NCBI GenBank assembly: GCA_036555065.1
Contig: DATBLZ010000065.1
Coordinates: forward strand, 1-12,415
Direction of reading: 5' to 3'
DNA length: 12,415 bases
From: DATBLZ01 sp036555065
Lineage (GTDB): Bacteria > Pseudomonadota > Gammaproteobacteria > Steroidobacterales > Rariloculaceae
Below the pieces are notes generated by a model. The model worked only from the letters and a program-made list of their open reading frames with translations. It had not been told where the DNA came from and did no database searches. A program made the translations under genes and the position numbers. Below are positions 1 through 5,492 of this stretch, in pieces (position 1 is the stretch's first letter; each line of letters starts with the position of its first letter).

Positions 1-456
1 GGGAACCTCGATCGCCTCGCCTTCGAATCGCTGCGGCCGAGCGCCGAAATACAATGTGTACTTGCCCCTCGGGAAGACGATATTCCGATAGTTGGCGTTT
101 CGATCGTCGACGAGCTGAAAGGAGTTGAAGCGATCGGTTGCCGGCGCGCTCGATTCGATGACGACGGGGCCATCCTCGAGAAACAGCGCAGCTGCCTTGT
201 AATACGTGTCGTGGTTCGTGTGCGGCACGACGTCTTCGCCGGCCCGGACGAGCGCCGGTTCGCCACCACCGATCCAACGGTTGAGATTTCGTGGGTCGCC
301 GCCCGTGAATCGAACCGTATAGTCGTAAGTCAACTGGTACGGAAACATTCGCAGGTAGTCGGCCACCTGATCCTCGAACGAGTCTTGCGCGAATGCGGAG
401 AACACCCCCGTCGTGAGCGTGAGCGCCGCGAGCGCGGCTATGCGGAACGGTCGCAT
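1..456 (-). CDS. DUF1254-family exported protein, N-terminal part (cut by window edge)
   Basis: The frame opens with ATG at 456 and runs without a stop to base 1, giving the first 152 residues; the C-terminus lies outside the window. Residues 1-24 form a typical Sec signal peptide (MRPF, then an Ala/Leu/Thr-rich core, then AFA before QDSF), so the protein should be exported. The mature part carries the pattern of DUF1254: a Tyr-rich opening, a GGDPRNLNRW stretch, then VVPHTNHDTYYKAA, a GPVVIESS strand and a DRFNSFQLVDD segment. DUF1254 proteins usually continue into a DUF1214 domain and are of unknown function, so none is assigned. The gene follows the AraC-type regulator by 34 nt on the same strand and may be co-transcribed with it. 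No clear Shine-Dalgarno is visible. The family call is confident; the role is unknown. Confidence 0.8.
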   Translation of the reverse strand, partial: MRPFRIAALAALTLTTGVFSAFAQDSFEDQVADYLRMFPYQLTYDYTVRFTGGDPRNLNRWIGGGEPALVRAGEDVVPHTNHDTYYKAAALFLEDGPVVIESSAPATDRFNSFQLVDDRNANYRNIVFPRGKYTLYFGARPQRFEGEAIEVP

Positions 457-490
457 AGGTAACCCATTGTGTTGCGGACTCCCGACGCGT

Positions 491-1318
491 TCATGCGACG
501 ACCGGCAGCAGCACAGCCGTCTCGAGGTCCTTCGCGGGAACTTGCCGCGGATCGTTGAGGTATTCCTCGAGACAGGGGAGGTCGCGCGGATCGCACGCGC
601 TCGCCGGCAGCCAGCTCCTGTACAGCCAATCGTAGGCGGTCTCGAGCTCCGTGTAGGGTCCCGTGTGAACGATTCGCGCGTACCTCCCCGCCTCGATCCG
701 GCCTTCCTTGAGCTCGCGCGTCGGCGCCCAGCCGTCCGGAACCGTTATGCAGGCGGCTGACCGCAATTCCGGCTCAGGCACGGCCTCGGGATCGTCATGA
801 TAGATACCGATCGTGCGCGTCGCAGGCGTGAGCAGCCCCGTCGTCGCGGCGATCGTCATCAAGCGCTCGAAGGATTTGTTCGCGAGGCGATAGTCGCCGC
901 GATGCTCGATCGTCGCGACGCGCAGCGTCGGCAGATCGACGAGCTCGACGCGGTACGGAGCGCGCTCTCCGCTCCCGGCTTCGGGCCGGCCCCGGAAGCG
1001 CGCCGGCGGCTCGCCGTACTCGGCGCGAAACGCGCGCGTGAACGCGGCCTGACTCGAGTATCCGGCCCGGCGCGCTGTGCGCTCGATGCTGAGCTCGCCA
1101 TCGAGCAGGTCGATCGCGGCGCGGTTCAGGCGGAGGCGACGCACGGTCTCATTGACGGTTTCGCCGAGCAGCCCCCGGTAAATACGGTGGAAGTGATAGG
1201 GCGAAAAACACGCGACACGCGCGAGTGTCTCGAGATCGAGCTCTTCGTCCAAATGGCCCGCGAGATAGTCCGCGACGCGGCGGATTCGCTCCGCATAGGC
1301 GGTGGGATTGCTGACCAT
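491..1318 (-). CDS. AraC-family transcriptional regulator with GyrI-like effector domain
   Basis: A 275-residue protein with two parts. Residues about 8-110 are an AraC/XylS DNA-binding domain with two helix-turn-helices: the first around LARVACFSPYHFHRIYR, the second around IERTARRAGYSSQAAFTRAF, followed by the usual YGEPPARFR end. Residues about 122-275 match the GyrI-like/AraC effector-binding fold (opening VELVDLPTLRVATIEHRGDY, ending YLNDPRQVPAKDLETAVLLP), which in this family binds small hydrophobic ligands. The HTH-first order and the length are as in the Rob/SoxS-GyrI group. The start is ATG at 1318; there is no Shine-Dalgarno, because the ATG is preceded directly by TTTGGCGC, which also takes part in a possible stem described separately. 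It lies 67 bp downstream of tRNA-Thr and 34 bp upstream of the DUF1254 gene, its most likely target or partner by position. The ligand is unknown. Confidence 0.92.
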   Translation of the reverse strand: MVSNPTAYAERIRRVADYLAGHLDEELDLETLARVACFSPYHFHRIYRGLLGETVNETVRRLRLNRAAIDLLDGELSIERTARRAGYSSQAAFTRAFRAEYGEPPARFRGRPEAGSGERAPYRVELVDLPTLRVATIEHRGDYRLANKSFERLMTIAATTGLLTPATRTIGIYHDDPEAVPEPELRSAACITVPDGWAPTRELKEGRIEAGRYARIVHTGPYTELETAYDWLYRSWLPASACDPRDLPCLEEYLNDPRQVPAKDLETAVLLPVVA

Positions 1319-1359
1319 GCGCCAAAGGCTAACTCACGCCGTTTGACCTAGGTTGCTCT

Positions 1360-1378
1360 TTTGGCGCCGGCCGCCAAA
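1360..1378 (-). other. 7-bp perfect hairpin 7 nt after the tRNA-Thr 3' end
   Basis: TTTGGCG (1378-1372 on the minus strand), a 5-nt loop, then CGCCAAA (1366-1360). It begins 7 nt past the CCA end of the tRNA. No T-run follows (AAGAGC comes next), so it is not a standard intrinsic terminator. It could be a 3' processing or termination aid for the tRNA transcript. TTTGGCG recurs right before the araC start codon at 1326-1320. Confidence 0.4.
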
Positions 1379-1385
1379 CGGTGGA

Positions 1386-1461
1386 TGGTGCCGGCAGAGA
1401 GAATCGAACTCCCGACCTGAGGTTTACAAAACCACTGCTCTACCAACTGAGCTATGCCGGC
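1386..1461 (-). tRNA. tRNA-Thr (anticodon UGU)
   Basis: A 76-nt cloverleaf with encoded CCA. The acceptor stem is GCCGGCA/TGCCGGC with discriminator A; the D arm is GCTC-AGTTGGTA-GAGC; the anticodon arm is GTGGT-TTTGTAA-ACCTC with anticodon TGT, reading ACA; the variable loop is AGGTC; the T arm is GGGAG-TTCGATT-CTCTC with the invariant TTCGATT. Position 28-42 is a U-U mismatch, the only flaw. A threonine identity fits the TGT anticodon and the A73 discriminator. It lies downstream of birA-coaX-SPOR on the same strand, as thrU-type genes do near birA in many gammaproteobacteria. Confidence 0.97.
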
Positions 1462-1470
1462 ATAGCAGGC

Positions 1471-1476
1471 ATTATA
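1471..1476 (-). promoter_or_regulatory. -10 box of the tRNA-Thr promoter
   Basis: A perfect TATAAT on the minus strand lies 9 nt before the first base of the tRNA, with a GC-containing spacer (GCCTGCT) before the likely start of transcription. No good -35 match is found at 16-18 nt (TCGGGG at 17 nt). The tRNA can therefore be transcribed separately from the upstream methyltransferase gene. Confidence 0.6.
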
Positions 1477-1523
1477 GCGATGGGGTGCACCGCCCCCGAG
1501 CGACGATCTCGCGGAGCCGCCGG

Positions 1524-1547
1524 ATTCGCGGCGAAAGCCGCTCCCAC
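1524..1547 (-). repeat. REP-like palindrome, copy 1, right after the methyltransferase stop
   Basis: On the plus strand it reads ATTCGCGGC-GAAA-GCCGCTCCCAC, with a GCGGC/GCCGC stem at 1528-1532/1537-1541. Outer bases CCGGA (1520-1524) and TCCGG (1550-1554) can pair as well, so the full hairpin begins one base after the stop codon of the minus-strand methyltransferase gene (1557-1555). The GTGGGAGCGGC orientation is that of REP elements known from pseudomonads and xanthomonads. The position suggests a 3'-end stabiliser or transcription end point. Two further copies occur at 7294-7318 and 7471-7493. Confidence 0.75.
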
Positions 1548-1554
1548 GGTCCGG

Positions 1555-2304
1555 CTAGTTGGGCTTCCGCGCCTTGATGAGGAAGCGGTCCGAGTTACCG
1601 CCGAGCGAGGCGTCGGTGGGACCGCGTGTGTGATCGTCGGCGGGATTCCTGAGCAGATCCGACTCGGCTTCGATCGTGAACCCGGCTTTGACGAGCATCG
1701 CGCGCGCGGCGTCCAAATCCATGCGGTGGAGCTGCGCGTTGTTTTGTCCCGCGATGCCGACATGATCGATGACGCCGAAGACGCCGCCGGGTTTGAGCGC
1801 GGCGTAAACGCCCCGGAACAGCGGCATGACCGCCTCCTCGCCGCCGCGGTTGTACATGTCATGCACGTTGTCGTTCGTGATCGCGACGTCGACCTGGCCG
1901 TCGATGTTTCCGGTCTGGACGTCGCCGTGGATCGGCGCGACGTTGCCGAGGCGCTCGTTGCGCGCGCTCTCGGCCTCGATGAACCCCTCGCGGCCCGTGA
2001 AGAATTCGGGGTTCTGGGAATACACCTTGCCCGTCGGCCCGACGGCGGCCGAGAGCACTTCGGTGTACCAGCCGCCGACGGCCCAGACGTCGAGCGCGGT
2101 CATGCCGTTGGCGACGCCGAGAAACTGAATCACCTCGACGGGCTTGCGCGCGGCGTCGCGGGCCTTGTTCTCGGCCGAGCGTTCGGGCGAAGCGAGCGCG
2201 GCGCGCAGTCGCGCGATCGGGTCATTCTGCGCCTGTGTGCTGCCAACCGTAGCTGCGAGCGCTATGCCAACGAGAATCCATGGAGCGTGTCGACGAATCT
2301 TCAT
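1555..2304 (-). CDS. Predicted exported class I SAM-dependent methyltransferase (COG4798 type)
   Basis: A 249-residue protein. Residues 1-26 form a signal peptide (MKIRRH, hydrophobic ILVGIALAATV, cleavage likely after STQA). Next comes the COG4798 pattern: a KPVEVIQFLGVANGMTALDV lead-in, motif I as VWAVGGWYTEVL at about 73-84 (the family has W-x-GGGWYTE in place of the classic GxGxG), a VDVAITNDNVHDM strand at the usual post-motif position, ALKPGGVFGVIDH at about 168-180, and a C-terminal SDRFLIKARKP strand. The fold is a Rossmann methyltransferase; the substrate is unknown. A signal peptide on a SAM enzyme is odd because SAM is cytoplasmic. ATG 2304 is preceded by GAGGA at 8 nt, a good ribosome-binding site, and a weak promoter lies at 2351-2380. 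The gene ends at a REP hairpin and then the tRNA. Confidence 0.85.
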   Translation of the reverse strand: MKIRRHAPWILVGIALAATVGSTQAQNDPIARLRAALASPERSAENKARDAARKPVEVIQFLGVANGMTALDVWAVGGWYTEVLSAAVGPTGKVYSQNPEFFTGREGFIEAESARNERLGNVAPIHGDVQTGNIDGQVDVAITNDNVHDMYNRGGEEAVMPLFRGVYAALKPGGVFGVIDHVGIAGQNNAQLHRMDLDAARAMLVKAGFTIEAESDLLRNPADDHTRGPTDASLGGNSDRFLIKARKPN

Positions 2305-2350
2305 GACGGTTGTCCTCGGCTAGTCCGTTACGCGAACCGCGTGGGCGCGC

Positions 2351-2380
2351 ATTGTCGACGATCCGCGGCCGGGCGGGCAA
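2351..2380 (-). promoter_or_regulatory. Possible promoter of the methyltransferase gene
   Basis: On the minus strand TTGCCC (2380-2375) is followed after 18 nt by GACAAT (2356-2351), a weak sigma70-like pair. Transcription would start about 40 nt before the ATG. It sits in the 104-bp gap after the SPOR gene, where the otherwise tightly packed operon opens up. No terminator with a T-run was seen in this gap. Confidence 0.3.
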
Positions 2381-2408
2381 GACGACTCCCGCGCGCGTGG
2401 AAAGTTCC

Positions 2409-3236
2409 CTACTGCAACGTGTCGGCGCACGGGCGCTGCTCGAGGCGCACGATGCGGCCCGGCGGCTGCAGCGCGTCGAAATCGAGCGTCTCGCCCTCCG
2501 CGAGCAGCACGTCGACCCAATACACCGTGCCGCGGCGCGTGCGGTCGGAGATCGTCGCCTCGTAGCCGAGCTCGCGCGCGGCACTCAGCCGGTTCCCGGC
2601 GCGCGCGACTGCCGTGAATACGCCGAGCGAAATCAGCGTGCCGCTGTCGGAGCTCGGAATCACGTAGGCCTCCGTGATGCCGCTCTCTTTCAGCCGCGCC
2701 AGGATCGTCTCGGCCTCCGCGACCGACGGAAGCCCGGCGAGATAGACCCAATAGCCGACCCAAATATCGCCCTCGGCGACGCGCTGCACGGGATCGAGGC
2801 CCGTGCCGCGCAAGTTGGCGGCGGCCGTCGCGGCCTGCGAAAGCTCACGAAACGGACCGACGCTGACGCACGTGCGCGCAGCGTCGCGGGCGGCGGGCTC
2901 CCTGGGCGGCGTGACCTCGACGCTGGCCTCGTCCGGCGGCGGCGCTGCGCCGTCGGGCGCACGGTCGGGCGCGGGCGCTTCGGGCTCTGCGCCGGCATCT
3001 TCGGGCGCGGCACTCACGGCTTCCGGTTCGGGCAAAGGCGCTCGCGCGAGCGATTCGAGCTCGGCCTCGACGATCGGCGGAGCCACGACGTCCTGCGCGG
3101 CAACCGGAAACTCGCTCGCGAGCATGATCGTCGGCACGTCGCCGGCGCTCGGCGTGACGGCGGCCTTCGAGAACCAGCTCTGCCATGCCGCGAACGCCAA
3201 GTTCGCCAGCACGAGCGCGAGAAAGAGATTGCGCAT
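2409..3236 (-). CDS. SPOR-domain membrane protein
   Basis: A 275-residue protein with an N-terminal membrane anchor (residues 3-22, NLFLALVLANLAFAAW) and no obvious signal-peptidase site, so it is probably a bitopic inner-membrane protein facing the periplasm. Residues about 30-120 form a low-complexity Ala/Pro/Glu linker. Residues about 122-265 contain SPOR-type units: CVSVGPFRELSQAATAAANL, then YWVYLAGLPSVAEAETILARL and LISLGVFTAVARAGNRLSAA, each a strand followed by a helix, as in the betaalphabeta SPOR fold that binds denuded peptidoglycan glycan strands at division sites. The last part after VYWVDVLLAEGET is unassigned. The start ATG 3236 lies 4 nt after the coaX stop, so the two are coupled. 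SPOR genes next to coaX are a familiar arrangement in gammaproteobacteria. The division-site role is inferred from the family only. Confidence 0.88.
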   Translation of the reverse strand: MRNLFLALVLANLAFAAWQSWFSKAAVTPSAGDVPTIMLASEFPVAAQDVVAPPIVEAELESLARAPLPEPEAVSAAPEDAGAEPEAPAPDRAPDGAAPPPDEASVEVTPPREPAARDAARTCVSVGPFRELSQAATAAANLRGTGLDPVQRVAEGDIWVGYWVYLAGLPSVAEAETILARLKESGITEAYVIPSSDSGTLISLGVFTAVARAGNRLSAARELGYEATISDRTRRGTVYWVDVLLAEGETLDFDALQPPGRIVRLEQRPCADTLQ

Positions 3237-3240
3237 GCGG

Positions 3241-3999
3241 TTACCCGCGGCTCCCGGCTATGTAAGCGAGCCCTGTCAACACCAAGTCTGCACTGAAGCG
3301 TGTCGGAGTTTCCAGCCACGCGGCGAGCCGTTCGGCATCGCCCCCCGTCAGCAACACGCTCGGCTTGGTTCCCAACTCCGCTTCGACGGCGGCGACCGCC
3401 CGGTCGATCGCCGCGGCGGTAGCAAGCAGCGCGCCCTTGGCCACGGCCTCATCCGTCGATACGCCGAGCAACCCGAGACCGCGAGCATGCTCGACGTCTC
3501 CCGCGGTCGGACCGATCCGTCCGGTGTTGCGCTCGAGCGCTTCGCACATGAGCCTCTGGCCGGGGATGATCAGTCCGCCGAGATGGCGGCCTGCGGCATC
3601 GACGGCGTCGAAAGTCACGGCCGTCCCCGCTTGGATTACACAAACGGGGCCGCGCGTCGTGGCGCGCGCCGCGAGCATCGCGAGCCACCGATCGACGCCG
3701 AGACGCGACGGATCCGAGTAGGCCAGGCGCAGACCGTGACCCTGGGCCAACGGGGCCACGAACTCGACCGCGAGCGCGCGGCGCTCGTGCAGCGCGACGG
3801 CGAGCGCCGCGGCAACGCCGGGGCCGGCGACATTCGCCGCGAGCGCGCCGCGCACGGTCGCGGGCAGCGCGCCGACGAGCGCATCGACGGCGCTATCGAT
3901 GCTCCCCACGTGAACCGCGCTTCCCGAATGAGCGAGCCCCGTGCCGCCGGCCACTGCCCATTTCAAGCGCGTGTTGCCGATGTCGATGACGGCGATCAT
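3241..3999 (-). CDS. coaX: Type III pantothenate kinase
   Basis: A 252-residue enzyme of usual length that phosphorylates pantothenate, the first step of CoA synthesis. Visible motifs are the phosphate-binding strand DIGNTRLKW (6-14), LAYSDPSRLGVDRWLAM (92-108) with the conserved GxDRW, QAGTAVTFDAVD (123-134), GRHLGGLIIPG (137-147) and TGGD (218-221). At 123, where many CoaX proteins have Asp (D-x-GTA), this one has Gln; the family does vary here, so activity is still likely. The start is ATG 3999: an upstream extension of the open frame to 4605 runs through birA and lacks similarity, whereas residue 1 here sits exactly at the family start. The stop of birA and this ATG share one base (TGATG), indicating translational coupling. 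The SPOR gene follows after 4 nt. Confidence 0.95.
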   Translation of the reverse strand: MIAVIDIGNTRLKWAVAGGTGLAHSGSAVHVGSIDSAVDALVGALPATVRGALAANVAGPGVAAALAVALHERRALAVEFVAPLAQGHGLRLAYSDPSRLGVDRWLAMLAARATTRGPVCVIQAGTAVTFDAVDAAGRHLGGLIIPGQRLMCEALERNTGRIGPTAGDVEHARGLGLLGVSTDEAVAKGALLATAAAIDRAVAAVEAELGTKPSVLLTGGDAERLAAWLETPTRFSADLVLTGLAYIAGSRG

Positions 4000-4832
4000 C
4001 AGCCGATCCTCACGCTGACCTCGCCCGAGGCCACGCGCCGGCGGCCGCCGTCCGCGGCCGCGACGAGTAATGCGCCGTCGGCGTCGATGCCGGCCGCGGT
4101 CCCGAACCATGGGCCGGACGGCGATTGGATGCGGATCGGTCTGCCTTCGAGGCTGTCGGCGGCCCGCCACTCGTCGCGATAAGGGCCGAATCCCGAGACC
4201 GCGTAGGTGCCCAGCAATTCGGCAAACGCGGCGATGAGCGCGAGCGCGAGGTCCGTGCGCCGCGGCGGCGCACCTCCCGTGATCGAGCTCAAATCCGTCG
4301 CGCTGCCAGCGCCGACGGCCGCGAGCGACGCGGCCGGAAACGCGACGTTGAGGCCGAGCCCTGCGACGACGCGGCAACCGCCCGCTGTTGCCGTGCCCAC
4401 TTCGACGAGTATGCCGCCGAGCTTGCGGTCGTCGTGGACGAGGTCGTTCGGCCACTTGAGTCGAATCACCGCGCCCGTGAGATCGGCGACGACGCGCCGC
4501 ACGGCGACGCCGAGCGCGAGCGTGAGCGCCGGTAGCTCCGCGGGCGCGGCGGCGAAGCGCCAGCCAACCGAGAGCCACACGCCCGCGCCGAACGGCGAAT
4601 GCCAACCGCGCCCGAGCCGGCCGCGGCCCGCGGTTTGAAGCTCGGCGAGGCAGACATCGGCGAGCCCTGGCGACGGTTGCTCCGCTTCGAGCAAGTATTG
4701 GTTCGTCGAAGGCAGCTCCGCGAAGACCTCGATGCGCCGGACGCGTCCGCGCAGCGGCCCCTCGACCGCGGCAGCGAGCGTGGCGGAATCGAGCGCATCG
4801 TGGCGTTGCGTGACGAGAGCGTCGGGTTTCAC
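3999..4832 (-). CDS. birA: Biotin--[acetyl-CoA-carboxylase] ligase without DNA-binding domain
   Basis: A 277-residue cytoplasmic enzyme that makes biotinyl-AMP and attaches biotin to the AccB subunit of acetyl-CoA carboxylase. Motifs from the GTG start: ELPSTNQYLL (39-48), the biotinyl-adenylate loop AGRGRLGRGW (68-77), SPFGAGVWLS (79-88), LKWPNDLV (125-132), KLGGILVE (137-144), GLGLNV (158-163), and a C-terminal SH3-like domain (about 230-277, with GIDADGALLV). E. coli BirA has about 60 more N-terminal residues forming the winged helix that represses the bio operon; here only about 35 residues precede the catalytic domain, so this is a single-function ligase. The start is GTG 4832, 4 nt after the plsY stop; a longer open frame to 4943 would overlap plsY with no similarity. 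The Shine-Dalgarno is weak, consistent with coupling to plsY. It is followed by coaX with a 1-nt overlap. Confidence 0.93.
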   Translation of the reverse strand: MKPDALVTQRHDALDSATLAAAVEGPLRGRVRRIEVFAELPSTNQYLLEAEQPSPGLADVCLAELQTAGRGRLGRGWHSPFGAGVWLSVGWRFAAAPAELPALTLALGVAVRRVVADLTGAVIRLKWPNDLVHDDRKLGGILVEVGTATAGGCRVVAGLGLNVAFPAASLAAVGAGSATDLSSITGGAPPRRTDLALALIAAFAELLGTYAVSGFGPYRDEWRAADSLEGRPIRIQSPSGPWFGTAAGIDADGALLVAAADGGRRRVASGEVSVRIG

Positions 4833-4836
4833 GCGA

Positions 4837-5472
4837 TCACTTGAGTCCGAAGAAGCGGCCGAACCGCGACTCCGTGCCGTCCCACATGCGGCGTAGGTTG
4901 CCGCGATGCGTATACGTGATGAACGCCGCGAGCAGGACGGCAAAGGCCAAGAGCGCGCGCGGTTGCGGCTCCGCGAGCGCTATGTAGACGGCGCCGAGCC
5001 ACGCCGCACTCACGGTCGCAATGCCCACGTAGCCCGTGAAGAAAACCACGGCGACCCAGGCGCCGATCACGGGAACGGCGACCGTGGGCGCGAGGTACGC
5101 GAGTAGGCCTGCCGCAGTCGCGCCGCCCTTGCCGCCGCCGAAATCGGCCCAAACCGGGAAGACGTGGCCGACGACGGCCGCGAGCCCGATCATGTACGTC
5201 ATGAGCGCGCGATCGATCTCGGGATCGATGCCTATTCCGGGAATCTCGAGCATGGGCAGGAACGCGACCGCGAAGATCCCTTTGCCGACGTCGATGAGCA
5301 TGACGAAGAAAGCGAACAGTTTCCCCTGCGTGCGCAGCGCATTCGTGCCGCCGACGTTGCCGCTGCCGCTCTTGCGGATGTCGACGCCGCCGCGGACGTA
5401 ACCGACGACGAGGCCGCCCATGACGGCGCCGAGCGCGTACGCGAGCGTGATCTTGATGCCTAGCTCGAGCAT
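4837..5472 (-). CDS. plsY: Glycerol-3-phosphate acyltransferase (acyl-phosphate dependent)
   Basis: A 211-residue integral membrane protein that transfers acyl from acyl-phosphate to glycerol-3-phosphate, giving lysophosphatidic acid, the first step of phospholipid synthesis. The three PlsY signatures are present: SGSGNVGGTNALR (35-47), GHVFPVWADFGGGKGGAT (102-119; glycerol-phosphate/acyl-phosphate site) and HRGNLRRM (189-196), plus DVGKG at 61-65. Hydrophobic segments lie at about 7-25, 54-73, 93-107, 123-146, 150-167 and 172-188, fitting the usual multi-pass topology. One small change is that the GGKG is followed by Gly where Val or Thr is common. The start is ATG 5472, 20 nt after the M61 peptidase stop; the Shine-Dalgarno is poor. 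birA follows 4 nt downstream, linking lipid synthesis genes in one run. Confidence 0.95.
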   Translation of the reverse strand: MLELGIKITLAYALGAVMGGLVVGYVRGGVDIRKSGSGNVGGTNALRTQGKLFAFFVMLIDVGKGIFAVAFLPMLEIPGIGIDPEIDRALMTYMIGLAAVVGHVFPVWADFGGGKGGATAAGLLAYLAPTVAVPVIGAWVAVVFFTGYVGIATVSAAWLGAVYIALAEPQPRALLAFAVLLAAFITYTHRGNLRRMWDGTESRFGRFFGLK

Positions 5473-5492
5473 TCCGGCATCTTAAGCGTTGC

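Noticed and set aside
1381..2565. Long plus-strand open frame (394 codons)
   Set aside because: It runs through the tRNA-Thr and antisense to the methyltransferase; composition is Arg/Ala/Asp-rich as expected of a GC-rich shadow frame, with no recognisable domain.
2310..3296. Plus-strand open frame of 328 codons opposite the SPOR gene
   Set aside because: Arg/Gly-rich shadow without motif; the opposite strand has a membrane anchor and SPOR units.
2803..4182. Plus-strand open frame of 459 codons opposite the SPOR gene, coaX and birA
   Set aside because: It crosses several well-supported genes on the other strand and shows no family motif; a shadow frame caused by high GC.
4000..4605. Longer coaX reading starting at 4605
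   Set aside because: The added 202 residues are Arg-rich, lie inside birA in another frame, and the family start is at ATG 3999.
4833..4943. Longer birA reading starting at 4943
   Set aside because: The extra residues overlap plsY and do not resemble a winged-helix domain.
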